Position numbers and translations under genes: made by a program
Part shown: positions 1 through 8,978 of the stretch, piece by piece
Numbering within the stretch: position 1 is the first letter of the stretch
Layout: every line of letters begins with the position of its first letter
Assembly: GCF_042655435.1 (NCBI RefSeq)
Contig: NZ_JBHSMG010000002.1
Span: forward strand, 248,001 to 312,000
DNA from: Lysinimonas soli
GTDB taxonomy: Bacteria > Actinomycetota > Actinomycetes > Actinomycetales > Microbacteriaceae
Length of the DNA: 64,000 bases
Direction: 5' to 3'
The notes under the pieces: generated by a model
Database searches by the model: none
What the model saw: the letters and a program-made list of their open reading frames with translations, nothing else
Told to the model about the DNA's origin: nothing

Positions 1-2
1 AC

Positions 3-1697
3 TGGATCGCGCGCTTCGCGCCCACTCAGGCTGACAGCGATGCGGTGGTCGGCTACCTGACCTCGCAGGGCTTCACGATCAGCGCCGTGCCGGCAAGCCG
101 TCAGTACGTGGTGTTCCGCGGAACCGCGGCGCAGTTCGGCGCGGCGTTCGGCACGAGCCTGCACGACTACTCCTACGCCGGAACCACGCTCGCGGCGCCG
201 TCGTCCGCGCCCTCGCTGCCCATCGCGCTCGGAGCGAAGGTCTCGGGGGTCGGGATCGACCAGTCGCGGCTGCTGACGCACCCCGACTCGGTCAAGCAGG
301 GTGACATCCCGGGTGACAGCGGGGTGCAGTCCTTCGGGCGCCAGACCGCGGCGCCCTCCGGCGCGATCGCGACGCCGTGCTCCAGCTACATCGGCCAGAA
401 CATCGTGACCGTGCCGGCCGCCTACAACGGGCAGACGCAGTACAGCACCTACAACTGCGGTTACACGCCCTCGCAGCTGCGCTCGGCCTACGGCATCTCG
501 GCGCTGCCGAGGTCGCAGAACGGCGCCGGCCAGACCGTCGCGATCATCGACGCCTACGCCTCGCCTTCGATCGTGAGCGACGTCAACACCTACTCCTCCG
601 CGCTCGGCGAGCCGGGGCTGACCGCGGCCAACTACTCCCAGATCGTGCCGGATCCCAGCCAGTTCGTCGACCAGGAGGCGTGTGCGTTCCCCAGCGGCTG
701 GCAGGGTGAGCAGACCCTCGACGTCGAAGCCGTGCACGGCCTCGCGACGGGCGCGAAGATCCTCTACGTCGGTGGATTCAACTGCGGCGGCGGCCTCGAT
801 GTCGCCCTGTCGAAGATCCTCGACGGCAAGCTCGCCAACATCGTGAGCAACAGCTACGGCGACCTGGGCGAAGCGGTGCCGAGCGACGTGCTCGCCGGTG
901 AGAACAACCTCTACCTCCAGGCGGCGGGCGAGGGCGTCGGCCTGTACTTCTCCAGCGGCGACAACGGCGACGAGGTCGCCAACGTCGGCCAACCCCAGCC
1001 GGACTTCCCGGCGTCGTCGCCCTGGGTGACCGCAGTCGGTGGGACGACCCTCGCGATCGATCAGAAGGGCAAGATCTCGTACGAGACCGGATGGGGGGAC
1101 ACGGTCGACAAGATCGTCGCCGACCCGGGCACCGGGGCCCTGAGCTACGCCGAGGCGCTGCCCGGGTCGCGCTTCGTGGGCGGCGCGGGCGGCGGGGTGA
1201 GCACCGTGTTCGGCCAGCCCTGGTACCAGCACGGCATCGTGCCGAACTCGCTCGCGCACGGCCAGCGGGTCTCGCCCGACATCGCGGCCCTCGCCGACCC
1301 GTACACCGGGTTCTCGATCGGCATCAGCCCGATCGTCGACGACACGACGCTCGAGACCGGCGCCTTCGAGAACGAGACGTACGGGGGGACCTCGCTGGCA
1401 TCCCCGCTCACGGCGGCGCAGATCGCGATCGTGCAGCAGCTGACGCACTCGACGATCGGGTTCGCGAACCCGACTCTGTATGCGCTCGACCGGGTGCTGC
1501 CGAACGCCTTCCGTGACGTGCTGCCGCAGAACCCGCGGCAGGCCGTGGCCTACACGAGCAAGACCAGCGGCAACAGCTACCTGGTGAGCTTCGACACCGA
1601 CACCACGCTCAGGACGACGGCGAAGTACGACGACGTCACGGGCATCGGCGGCGTCTCGTTCTCGCTGCTGACGCTGCTCGGGCAGGGCAGGCACTAG
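3..1697 (+). CDS. Sedolisin (peptidase S53) family serine-carboxyl protease, 5' end cut by window
   Basis: The reading frame is open to the left window edge, so the N-terminus, any signal peptide and part of the pro-domain are missing. The first ~95 codons look like the pro-kumamolisin activation domain, which is normally removed by self-cleavage. The sedolisin catalytic Glu and Asp are visible in a GEQTLD motif (Glu codon 708-710, Asp 720-722). The oxyanion Asp is in SSGDNGD (960-962), and the catalytic Ser is in GGTSLASP (1392-1394). All four key residues are present, so an active, probably secreted acid endopeptidase is expected. A GTG at 45 is in frame but lies inside the pro-domain and is not a credible start. 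No membrane anchor is seen at the C-terminus. Family call is firm; substrate is unknown. Confidence 0.93.
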   Translation, partial: WIARFAPTQADSDAVVGYLTSQGFTISAVPASRQYVVFRGTAAQFGAAFGTSLHDYSYAGTTLAAPSSAPSLPIALGAKVSGVGIDQSRLLTHPDSVKQGDIPGDSGVQSFGRQTAAPSGAIATPCSSYIGQNIVTVPAAYNGQTQYSTYNCGYTPSQLRSAYGISALPRSQNGAGQTVAIIDAYASPSIVSDVNTYSSALGEPGLTAANYSQIVPDPSQFVDQEACAFPSGWQGEQTLDVEAVHGLATGAKILYVGGFNCGGGLDVALSKILDGKLANIVSNSYGDLGEAVPSDVLAGENNLYLQAAGEGVGLYFSSGDNGDEVANVGQPQPDFPASSPWVTAVGGTTLAIDQKGKISYETGWGDTVDKIVADPGTGALSYAEALPGSRFVGGAGGGVSTVFGQPWYQHGIVPNSLAHGQRVSPDIAALADPYTGFSIGISPIVDDTTLETGAFENETYGGTSLASPLTAAQIAIVQQLTHSTIGFANPTLYALDRVLPNAFRDVLPQNPRQAVAYTSKTSGNSYLVSFDTDTTLRTTAKYDDVTGIGGVSFSLLTLLGQGRH

Positions 1698-1705
1698 AGA
1701 GCCCA

Positions 1706-1750
1706 AAGAGGTTCACCCGCGCCCGGTAACGTGGCGCGGGTGAACCTCTT
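1706..1750. repeat. Perfect 18-bp inverted repeat spanning a promoter and start codon
   Basis: The arms at 1706-1723 and 1733-1750 are exact reverse complements and flank a 9-nt loop. The right arm ends in CTCTT. The hairpin starts 8 nt after the sedolisin stop, so it could terminate that transcript. It also contains the TAACGT box (1727-1732) and the GTG start (1740) of the downstream thioesterase. Confidence 0.85.
1727..1732 (+). promoter_or_regulatory. Leaderless -10 box TAACGT of the thioesterase gene
   Basis: TAACGT fits TANNNT and ends 7 nt before GTG 1740, the spacing seen before many start codons in this window. It supports the GTG at 1740 rather than the in-frame GTG at 1731, which overlaps the box. 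Confidence 0.5.
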
Positions 1751-2294
1751 CCTTCGGCTGCTCCGGCTCCGGCTCACCGTCGCGCGTCGGTCGCGATTGG
1801 ACTTTCTCGACGTCGGGCGCATGCCGATGCGCGTCGCCTTGACCGATCTCGACCCGCTGCGTCATGTCAACAACGGCGTCTACCTGTCGATGATGGACCT
1901 CGGCCGCATCGATCTGATGATGCGGTCCGGGGTCTGGAAGCGGCTCACCACGGCCGGCTACTACCCGGTGGTCGCCGCGCAGACGATCACCTACCGCAAG
2001 TCGCTCGAACTCGGTCAGCGCTTCATGCTCGAGACCGCTCTGCGCGGGTTCGACGAGAAGGCGGCCTACATCGAGCAGCGCTTCGTCGTCGACGGCGAGA
2101 TCTACGCCTCGGCGATCGTCAAGGCCCGGTTCCTCAAGCGCTCGGGCGGCACGGTCTCGCTCGACGAGCTCGGCGCCCTGGTCGACCAGGACCTGCGCGT
2201 CCACGCCATCGATTCGAAGACCGCCCGCTGGTCGCAGGATGTCGCCCTGCCGACGACGCGCGAGCCCGCGCCGAGCCTCTGGCCGGGCGCCTAG
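1740..2294 (+). CDS. Hot-dog fold acyl-CoA thioesterase family protein
   Basis: This 184-residue protein has the 4-hydroxybenzoyl-CoA thioesterase-like signature DLDPLRHVNNGVYL at about residues 36-49. Asp and the paired Asn precede the long hot-dog helix, and the family hydrolyses acyl-CoA thioesters. An N-terminal basic, Leu-rich stretch (about residues 1-20) may associate with the membrane. The start was chosen at GTG 1740 because a TANNNT box ends 7 nt upstream; GTG 1731 would add three residues. It stands alone, convergent with the FAD oxidoreductase gene 6 nt away. Natural substrate cannot be told from sequence. Confidence 0.85.
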   Translation: MNLFLRLLRLRLTVARRSRLDFLDVGRMPMRVALTDLDPLRHVNNGVYLSMMDLGRIDLMMRSGVWKRLTTAGYYPVVAAQTITYRKSLELGQRFMLETALRGFDEKAAYIEQRFVVDGEIYASAIVKARFLKRSGGTVSLDELGALVDQDLRVHAIDSKTARWSQDVALPTTREPAPSLWPGA

Positions 2295-2300
2295 CCCGGC

Positions 2301-3857
2301 TCAGTCCGCGTCGAGCACGGCCATCGCGGCGTTGTGCCCGCCGAGCCCGCTGACCGCGCCGCCGCGCTGGGTGCCGGCACCGCAGAGCAGGATCCGCGGG
2401 TGCGCCGTCGCGACCCCCCAGCGCTCGGCGGAACTGGCCCGCGGAGCGTCGTCCTCGGCGAACGGCCAGGCGAGCGGGGCGTGGAAGATGTTGCCGCCGG
2501 GCATGCGCAGCGCGTGCTCGAGATCGAGCGTGGTCTTCGTCTCGAGGCAGGGGCGGCCGTCGGCGTCGGTCATGAGCAGATCCGCGATCGGTTCGGCGAG
2601 CACGGCGTCGAGCGAGCGCAGCACGGCCGCCTGCAACTCGTCGCGGCGGGATTCGTTGGTGCTCTCGGTCACCAGCCGGTCGGGGGTCTGCAAAGCGAAG
2701 ACCGTGAGCGTCTGCGCCCCGGCGGCTTGCAGCTCGGGCGACAGGATGCTCGGATCCGTCAGCGAGTGGCAGTAGACCTCGACCGGCAGTGGATCGGGCA
2801 CGCGCCCCGCGACCGCCGCGTCGTACGCCTCGCCGAGGGCGCGCCATCCCTCGTTGGCATGGAAGGTGCCGCCGAACGCCGCCGCCGGGTCGAGGCGCGC
2901 GTCGCGCAGGCGCGGCAGCCGGCGCAGCAGGAGGTTGACCTTGACCTGGGCCCCCTCCGGTCGGGGAGCCTGTTCGCCGAGCAGCCGGGCGAGCTCGAAG
3001 GGAGCGACGTTGGCGAGCACCGTGTCGGCGGCAAGGCGCTGCTCGACGTCGCCGCGGCGCACGGTCAGCTCGCCGTCCGGGGTGATCGAGGTCACCTCCG
3101 CACCCGTCAGCAGCTCGGCGCCGGCCTCACGGGCGGCCCGGTGCAGGGCACTCGTGACCGCGCCCATCCCGCCGACCGGCACGTCCCAGTCGCCCGTGCC
3201 GCCGCCGATCACGTGGTAGAGGAAGCAGCGGTTGGCGGCCAGGCTCGGATCGACGGTCGGGGCGAAGGTGCCGATGAGGGCATCCGTCAGCACGACGCCG
3301 CGCACCAGATCGTGCGCGAAGCGGTCTTCGACGGTCGCCCCGATCGGCTGCTCGATCAGCTCGTTCCACACCGCGTCGTCATCGAGCATCCGCCGCGTCT
3401 CGCTGCGGGTCGGCAGGGGTTCGGTGACGGTCGGGAAGACGGCGCGGGCCAGGCGCGCGGTGTCGCGCGAGAACTCGTTCCAGGCGGCGGCATCCTGCTT
3501 CGCGTCGATGGCGTCGAAGGAGGCGGCCGTCGCCCGCGGATCGCCCGTGTCGACGAGCAGGCCGGTGTCGCGTCCGGGCAGCGGCGTGTACGACGAGTAG
3601 CGCCGCCGGGCGAGGCGGATGTCGAGCCCGAGATCCTTCATGATGCGCCGCGGCAGCAGGCTGACCAGGTACGAGTAGCGCGAGAGCCGCGCGTCGACCC
3701 CCGGGAACGCCTGCGCCGAGACCGCGGCCCCGCCGAGCTCGTCCAGACGCTCGAGCACGACGACGCGCTTGCCGGCCAGCGCGAGGTAGGCCGCCGCGGT
3801 CAGGCCGTTGTGACCGCCGCCGACGATGGCGACGTCGTAGCGGGCGGTGGTGTTCAG
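2301..3857 (-). CDS. CrtI/phytoene-dehydrogenase-like FAD-dependent oxidoreductase (NAD(P)-binding Rossmann)
   Basis: About 518 residues. The N-terminus carries the dinucleotide-binding motif VAIVGGGHNGL (about residues 9-19) and the following Glu of ERLDELGG, typical of the GR2 flavoprotein superfamily. The C-terminus has the matching FAD motif GAGTQRGGAVSGLGGHNAA. The closest known relatives are phytoene dehydrogenase-like amine/carotenoid oxidoreductases. No in-frame ATG, GTG or TTG is suitably placed. The best start is CTG 3857, which overlaps the upstream MarR stop (CTGA) with GAGGG 7 nt before it. An upstream extension would only translate the antisense of marR, so I reject it. It is translationally coupled to marR, which probably controls it. 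Substrate is unknown. Confidence 0.85.
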   Translation of the reverse strand: MNTTARYDVAIVGGGHNGLTAAAYLALAGKRVVVLERLDELGGAAVSAQAFPGVDARLSRYSYLVSLLPRRIMKDLGLDIRLARRRYSSYTPLPGRDTGLLVDTGDPRATAASFDAIDAKQDAAAWNEFSRDTARLARAVFPTVTEPLPTRSETRRMLDDDAVWNELIEQPIGATVEDRFAHDLVRGVVLTDALIGTFAPTVDPSLAANRCFLYHVIGGGTGDWDVPVGGMGAVTSALHRAAREAGAELLTGAEVTSITPDGELTVRRGDVEQRLAADTVLANVAPFELARLLGEQAPRPEGAQVKVNLLLRRLPRLRDARLDPAAAFGGTFHANEGWRALGEAYDAAVAGRVPDPLPVEVYCHSLTDPSILSPELQAAGAQTLTVFALQTPDRLVTESTNESRRDELQAAVLRSLDAVLAEPIADLLMTDADGRPCLETKTTLDLEHALRMPGGNIFHAPLAWPFAEDDAPRASSAERWGVATAHPRILLCGAGTQRGGAVSGLGGHNAAMAVLDAD

Positions 3858-4393
3858 GCCGACGCCCTCACGCGAGTGCGCGACATCATGCCCTTCTCGT
3901 CGGCGAGCTCGCACGCCGCGGGACTGAGCCGGTCGAGCACGCGCACGGCGGCGTCGCCCATCGCGAGGCGCTGATCGTCGCCCAGGGCGTCGAAGAAGAG
4001 CTCGCGGATGGTCGCGGTGTGATTGCGCGCCGCGGCGAGCAGCGTGCGTCGGCCCGCGTCGGTCGGCGACACCCAGGTGCCCCGGCCGTCGGTCGGGCAC
4101 TCGGCGCGCTCGAGCAGGCCGCGCGCCTCCATGCGGGCGACCTGGTGCGAGACCCGGCTCTTCTCCCAGGCCAGCAGCTCGGCCAGCTCGCCGGTGCGCA
4201 GCTGATGCTCGGGTGCCCGCTGAAGCACGAGGAGCACCGAGTAGTCGGCGTGCGAGATGCCCGCGTCGGACTGCAGCCGACGGTCCAGCTCGCGGGCGAG
4301 TTGGCTCGTCATCGCCATGACGTCACGCCAGACGGACCAGTCCGCGTCGCTGAGGCCGCCGTCCGCCTCGCTCAGCTCGTCATCCGCCACCAT
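3854..4393 (-). CDS. MarR family winged-helix transcriptional regulator
   Basis: This 179-residue protein has the MarR fold. N-terminal helices include ISHADYSVLLVL, and a winged helix follows with LRTGELAELLAWEKSRVSHQVARMEARGLL and the wing region AECPTDGRGTWVSPTDAG. The start ATG 4393 is preferred because TACCAT ends 7 nt upstream, giving a leaderless mRNA; ATG 4402 would add three residues. Longer upstream reading would run into the antisense of the putA promoter region. It is the first gene of a two-gene operon with the FAD oxidoreductase, and it is divergent from putA by 179 nt, so it could regulate either. The ligand is unknown. Confidence 0.9.
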   Translation of the reverse strand: MVADDELSEADGGLSDADWSVWRDVMAMTSQLARELDRRLQSDAGISHADYSVLLVLQRAPEHQLRTGELAELLAWEKSRVSHQVARMEARGLLERAECPTDGRGTWVSPTDAGRRTLLAAARNHTATIRELFFDALGDDQRLAMGDAAVRVLDRLSPAACELADEKGMMSRTRVRASA

Positions 4394-4400
4394 GGCGAAC

Positions 4401-4406
4401 ATGGTA
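4401..4406 (-). promoter_or_regulatory. Leaderless -10 box TACCAT of marR
   Basis: On the minus strand TACCAT is followed by 7 nt and then ATG 4393. It matches TANNNT. Confidence 0.5.
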
Positions 4407-4560
4407 CTCGTCACCCTTCGCCGTAGCCGGATGCCGCATCCGCCGCCCTCGTTCGCCCCTCCCACCGCAGCCGGATCAGGAAGAACCGCCCAAAACACCC
4501 GATCGGCGCACGATTCGTGCACGTCTTCCTGAATTGCGGCCGGGACGGGTCGTCGCCGAC

Positions 4561-4566
4561 CAGACT
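4561..4566 (+). promoter_or_regulatory. Weak leaderless -10 box CAGACT of putA
   Basis: CAGACT lies 6 nt before GTG 4573 and departs from TANNNT at the first base. The 6-nt gap itself reads GGAGGA, so an ordinary ribosome-binding role close to the start is an alternative. Confidence 0.35.
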
Positions 4567-4572
4567 GGAGGA

Positions 4573-7500
4573 GTGACCCTCCCCCCGAACGAGCCCGTGC
4601 GACCGAAGTCGACGGGCGATCTGCCGTCCGTCGACGAGACCGTCGCCCTCGTGCGGCGCTGGCTGAAGGCCACCGCCGGGGTCGCCCCCGACCCGAGTGC
4701 CGCCCGCCTGGCGGGGGTGCTGAAGGATCCGCGCGGCCTGGACTTCACGATCGGCTTCGTCGACAAGGTCGTCCGCCCCGAAGACCTGCGGGTCGCCGGC
4801 AAGAACCTCGAGATCCTCGCCCATCGCATCCCGGCCTTCCTTCCCTGGTACCTGCGCGCGGCGATCGCGGTCGGCGGCGGCTTCGCGCGCATCCTGCCGT
4901 GGCCGATCATCCCGATCGCGCGCGGGGTGCTGCGCCGCATGGTCGCCCACCTCGTGGTCGACGCCGACCCCAAGAAGCTCGGCGCGACGCTCAGTCGCCT
5001 GCGCACCCGTGGCATCCGGCTCAACGTGAACCTGCTCGGCGAGGCCGTGCTCGGCGACCGCGAGGCGCGGAGCCGGCTCGGCGGCACGATGGAGCTGCTG
5101 GCCCGGGATGACGTCGACTACGTGTCGGTCAAGGTCTCGTCGGTCGTCAGCCAGTTGTCGATGTGGGGCTTCGACGAGACGGTCGCGCGCGTCGTCGAGC
5201 GGCTGACCCCGTTGTACGAGCAGGCCGCGGCGTCTCGCTCGACCAAGTTCATCAACCTCGACATGGAGGAGTACCGCGACCTCGACCTCACGATCGCGGT
5301 GTTCACGACGCTGCTCAGCACGCCGTCGCTCGCACAGCTCGAGGCGGGCATCGTGCTGCAGGCCTACCTGCCCGACTCGGTCGACGCGCTCGACCGGCTG
5401 ACCGTGTGGGCCCGGGACCGCGTGCTGCGCGGCGGAGCCGGCATCAAGGTGCGCATCGTGAAGGGCGCGAACCTCGCCATGGAACACGTCGACGCGACGG
5501 TGCACGGCTGGCCCCTGGCGACCTGGCCGAGCAAGCGCGAGACCGACACCAACTACAAGCGTCTGCTCGTGCGCGCCTTCACGCAGCAGAACACGGATGC
5601 GGTGCGCATCGGCGTCGCCGGTCACAATCTCTTCGACCTGGCCTTCGCCTGGCTTCTGGCCCAGCGCCGTGGCGTCACCCACCGGGTGGAGGTCGAGATG
5701 CTGCTCGGCATGGCGACGGCCCAGGCCGACGCCGTGCGCAAAGAGACCGGCGGCCTGCTGCTCTACACGCCGGTCGTGGGCGGCGACGAGTTCGATTCGG
5801 CGATCAGCTACCTGGTGCGACGGCTCGAAGAGAACGCCTCGAGCGAGAACTTCATGTCGGCGGTGTTCGACCTCGACGACCCCGCGGTGTTCGCCCGGGA
5901 GGCGGAGCGCTTCGCGGCGTCGCTCGCCGGGCTCGACGACCGGGTGCCGACGCCGCGCCGCGTCCAGAACCGGCTGCACCCGGCCCTGCCGGTCACGCCG
6001 CCCGAGTTCGAGAACGAGCCGGACACCGACCCGGCGCTGGCGGCCAACCGCGAGTGGGGTCGCGCGATCCTCGAGCGCAGCGCCGACTCCGGCCTCGGGG
6101 TGGCGACCCTCGCCGCCGCCGCGGTGAGCGATCTGCCGGCTCTGCAGCAGCGCATCCGCAGCAGCGCCTCGGCGGGTGCGGATTGGTCCCGCACGACCGG
6201 AGCCGACCGGGCCGAGCTGCTCGACCGGGTCGGCGAGGTGCTGTCGGTGTTCCGCGGCCGGCTGATCGAGGTCATGGCGGCCGAGACGGGCAAGACGATC
6301 GCCGAGGCGGATGTCGAGGTCAGCGAGGCGGTCGACTTCGCCCACTACTACGCCGCACGGGCGCGGGAACTCGACTCGATCGAGGGCGCGACCTTCGTGC
6401 CGGAGCCCCTCATCCTGGTCGTGCCGCCGTGGAACTTCCCGGTGTCGATTCCCGCGGGCGGGGTGCTGTCGGCGCTCGCCGCGGGAAGCGCCGTCGTGCT
6501 GAAGCCCGCGCCCCAGGCCCGCCGCTGCGGTGCGGTGCTCGCCGAGGCGATCTGGGAGGGCGGCATCCCCCGCGAGGTGTTCGACCTCGTGGACGTGGAT
6601 GAGGGCGAGCTCGGCCAAGCGCTCGTCACCGCGCCCGAGGTCGGCCGGGTGGTGCTCACGGGCGGCTACGACACGGCAGCCCTGTTCCGCTCCTGGAAGC
6701 CCGAGCTCCCCCTGCTGGCCGAGACCAGCGGCAAGAACGCGATCGTCGTCACCCCGAGCGCCGACCTCGACCTCGCGGTGAACGACGTCGTGAAGAGCGC
6801 GTTCGGCAACGCGGGGCAGAAGTGCTCGGCGGCGTCCCTCGTGATCCTGGTCGGCTCGGTCGCCGAGTCGGAGCGGTTCCGGCGGCAGCTCGCCGACGCG
6901 GTCAGCACGCTCGCGGTCGGGTACCCCGACGATCCGGCGACCCAGATGGGTCCGGTCGTCGAACCGGTCGGCGGCAAGCTCGCGCGCGGTCTCACGGCGC
7001 TCGCCGAGGGCGAGAGCTGGCTGGTCAGGCCGCGACAGCTCGACGGCACCGAACGGCTGTGGTCGCCGGGCGTGCGCGACGGGGTCGCGCCCGGCAGCGA
7101 ATTCCACCTGACCGAGTACTTCGGTCCGGTGCTGGGCATCATGCAGGCGGCGACCCTCGGCGACGCCCTCGACCTGCAGAACGCGGTCGCCTACGGGCTG
7201 ACGGCCGGCATCCATTCGCTCGATCCGGATGAGGTGGCGGGCTGGCTCTCTCGGGTGCAGGCCGGCAACCTCTACGTCAACCGCCCCATCACGGGCGCGA
7301 TCGTGCGACGTCAGCCGTTCGGCGGCTGGAAGCGCTCGGCGGTCGGACCGGGCGCGAAGGCCGGCGGACCCAACACCCTGTACGTGCTCGGCAGCTGGGA
7401 GCCCGTGGCCGCGCCGCCGAGCGGCGAACTGGGGCTCGCGGGCCTGGATGCGCGGGTGTCCGCCGTGATCGAGGCCTCGCAGCCGGCGCTGGACTACGAG

Positions 7501-8070
7501 GAGTTCGAGTCGGTGCGCCGGGGGGCGTTCTCGGATGCCGCGGCCTGGGATGCCGAGTTCTCGGTCTCGCGCGACGTCTCGGCGCTCGGCGTCGAGCGCA
7601 ACGTGTTCCGCTACCGCCCGGCATCGACGACGATCCGGCTCGCCGAGGGCGGCTCGCTCGCCGAGTTCGTCCGTGCCCTCGCGGCCGGGGTGCTGGCGCG
7701 CGCGCGGTTGCGGCTGAGCTCGGCGGTGCCGCTTCCGGCCGGGCTGCTGCCCTTGATCGGCGCGGTCGACCTCGGGGGCGAACTCGTGTTCGGCATCCGG
7801 TCGCTGGTGATCGAGGGCGATGCCGCCTTCGCGGCGCGGGCGCGCACCGAGCTCCCGTCGCGGGTGCGTCTGGTCGCACCGCGCGGGTCGCGGGTCGCGG
7901 GAGAGCTGTCGGTCGCGATCGACGGATCGCCGGACGTCGCGATCTGGGCCGGTCCGGTCACGAGCGCCGGGCGCATCGAGATGCTGCCGTTCCTGCGCGA
8001 GCAGTCGATCTCGATCACCGCCCATCGCTTCGGCAACCCCGATCGCGGCATGTCGGCCCTGGCCGTCTGA
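4573..8070 (+). CDS. putA: Bifunctional proline dehydrogenase / L-glutamate gamma-semialdehyde (P5C) dehydrogenase
   Basis: About 1165 residues. The enzyme converts proline to P5C with FAD, then to glutamate with NAD+. The proline dehydrogenase barrel (about residues 30-470) shows KVRIVKGANLAMEHVDA and the substrate-site run WPSKRETDTNYKRL. The aldehyde dehydrogenase half (about 520-1000) has PPWNFPVSIPAGG, the general-base Glu717 in LLAETSGKNA, and the catalytic Cys751 in FGNAGQKCSAAS. There is no N-terminal ribbon-helix-helix DNA-binding domain as in E. coli PutA, so it should be purely enzymatic. GTG 4573 was chosen over an upstream GTG because of the near-start promoter/GGAGGA. It is divergent from marR. 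Confidence 0.96.
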   Translation: MTLPPNEPVRPKSTGDLPSVDETVALVRRWLKATAGVAPDPSAARLAGVLKDPRGLDFTIGFVDKVVRPEDLRVAGKNLEILAHRIPAFLPWYLRAAIAVGGGFARILPWPIIPIARGVLRRMVAHLVVDADPKKLGATLSRLRTRGIRLNVNLLGEAVLGDREARSRLGGTMELLARDDVDYVSVKVSSVVSQLSMWGFDETVARVVERLTPLYEQAAASRSTKFINLDMEEYRDLDLTIAVFTTLLSTPSLAQLEAGIVLQAYLPDSVDALDRLTVWARDRVLRGGAGIKVRIVKGANLAMEHVDATVHGWPLATWPSKRETDTNYKRLLVRAFTQQNTDAVRIGVAGHNLFDLAFAWLLAQRRGVTHRVEVEMLLGMATAQADAVRKETGGLLLYTPVVGGDEFDSAISYLVRRLEENASSENFMSAVFDLDDPAVFAREAERFAASLAGLDDRVPTPRRVQNRLHPALPVTPPEFENEPDTDPALAANREWGRAILERSADSGLGVATLAAAAVSDLPALQQRIRSSASAGADWSRTTGADRAELLDRVGEVLSVFRGRLIEVMAAETGKTIAEADVEVSEAVDFAHYYAARARELDSIEGATFVPEPLILVVPPWNFPVSIPAGGVLSALAAGSAVVLKPAPQARRCGAVLAEAIWEGGIPREVFDLVDVDEGELGQALVTAPEVGRVVLTGGYDTAALFRSWKPELPLLAETSGKNAIVVTPSADLDLAVNDVVKSAFGNAGQKCSAASLVILVGSVAESERFRRQLADAVSTLAVGYPDDPATQMGPVVEPVGGKLARGLTALAEGESWLVRPRQLDGTERLWSPGVRDGVAPGSEFHLTEYFGPVLGIMQAATLGDALDLQNAVAYGLTAGIHSLDPDEVAGWLSRVQAGNLYVNRPITGAIVRRQPFGGWKRSAVGPGAKAGGPNTLYVLGSWEPVAAPPSGELGLAGLDARVSAVIEASQPALDYEEFESVRRGAFSDAAAWDAEFSVSRDVSALGVERNVFRYRPASTTIRLAEGGSLAEFVRALAAGVLARARLRLSSAVPLPAGLLPLIGAVDLGGELVFGIRSLVIEGDAAFAARARTELPSRVRLVAPRGSRVAGELSVAIDGSPDVAIWAGPVTSAGRIEMLPFLREQSISITAHRFGNPDRGMSALAV

Positions 8071-8088
8071 GGCGCATCCGACGCGGCC

Positions 8089-8094
8089 TAGGCT
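8089..8094 (+). promoter_or_regulatory. Leaderless -10 box TAGGCT of the aldo/keto reductase gene
   Basis: TAGGCT, then 6 nt, then GTG 8101. The same TAGGCT hexamer recurs before csrA, kynU, the LtrA gene and the GDSL gene. Confidence 0.6.
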
Positions 8095-8100
8095 GGATCG

Positions 8101-8934
8101 GTGGCCACGATCCCGTCCGTCCTGCTCAACACCGGCGCCTCGATCCCGCAGCTCGGGCTCGGCACCTGGCCGCTCGATGACGCGCAGGCGGCGGATGCCG
8201 TGGTCGCGGCATCGGAACTCGGTTACCGCCACATCGACACGGCCACCAAGTACGGCAACGAGGCCGGCGTGGGGGAGGGCATCCGGCGCAGCGGGATCCC
8301 GCGCGAGGAGTTCTTCGTCACGACCAAGCTCGACGGCGGATTCCAGGGCGGTGGCCGCGCGGTCGGAGGGCTGCAGGCGGCACTCGACCGGATGAGGTTC
8401 GACTACGTCGATCTGCTGCTGATCCACTGGCCGCTGCCCGAACGGGGGCTGTTCGTCGACACCTGGCGCACGTTCGAGACTCTGCTGCACGACGGCCGGG
8501 CGCGCGCGATCGGTACGTCGAACTTCACGCCACGCCACCTCGAGATCCTGCTCGCGGCGACCGAGGTCGTGCCCGCGGTCAATCAGGTGCAGCTCAGCCC
8601 CGAGATTCCCCGCGCCGACCATCGCGCCTTCGACGCCGCGCACGGGATCATCACCGAGTCGTGGAGCCCGCTCGGCGGCTCCGGCGGCTCGCTGCTCGAC
8701 TCGCCGGTGCTCGCGGCGATCGGCGAGAAGCACGGCAGGTCGCCGGCGCAGGTCACGCTGCGCTGGCACGTGCAGAACAGCCTGGTCGCGATCCCGAAGA
8801 GCAGCTCTCCGACCCGGATGGCCGAGAACCTGGCCGTCTTCGATTTCGAACTCGACGCCGCCGATCTCGAGCAGATCGCGACCCTCTCGCTCGGACCGGA
8901 TGCCGGTGTCGACGCCGACCGCGTCGGCCACTAG
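8101..8934 (+). CDS. Aldo/keto reductase (2,5-diketo-gluconate reductase-like)
   Basis: This 277-residue protein is a typical AKR TIM barrel for NADPH-dependent carbonyl reduction. The catalytic tetrad is intact: Asp46 and Tyr51 in YRHIDTATKYGNE, Lys76 in VTTKLDG, and His109 in LLIHWPLP. The cofactor-binding run VAIPKSSSPTRMAENL is near the C-terminus. The GTG start is fixed by the TAGGCT promoter 6 nt upstream. It follows putA by 30 nt but has its own promoter. It is convergent with the small GntR gene. Physiological substrate is unknown. Confidence 0.93.
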   Translation: MATIPSVLLNTGASIPQLGLGTWPLDDAQAADAVVAASELGYRHIDTATKYGNEAGVGEGIRRSGIPREEFFVTTKLDGGFQGGGRAVGGLQAALDRMRFDYVDLLLIHWPLPERGLFVDTWRTFETLLHDGRARAIGTSNFTPRHLEILLAATEVVPAVNQVQLSPEIPRADHRAFDAAHGIITESWSPLGGSGGSLLDSPVLAAIGEKHGRSPAQVTLRWHVQNSLVAIPKSSSPTRMAENLAVFDFELDAADLEQIATLSLGPDAGVDADRVGH

Positions 8935-8960
8935 CCGCGCCCGCCGCTGACCTCGCGACC

Positions 8961-8976
8961 CGCGCGCCGGCGCGCG
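8961..8976. terminator. GC palindrome between convergent genes, possible terminator
   Basis: A self-complementary 16-bp run of alternating C and G (centre CCGG) lies in the 44-nt gap between two convergent genes. There is no loop and no T-tract, so terminator function is only a guess from location. Confidence 0.25.
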
Positions 8977-8978
8977 CG

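Noticed and set aside
45..47. GTG as the start of the sedolisin gene
   Set aside because: The frame stays open to base 3, and the codons before and after belong to the pro-domain. The gene starts outside the window.
8961..8976. Alternating CG palindrome considered as a regulatory site
   Set aside because: It is simple-sequence GC with no loop and no T-run. I keep it only as a low-confidence terminator because of its place between convergent genes.
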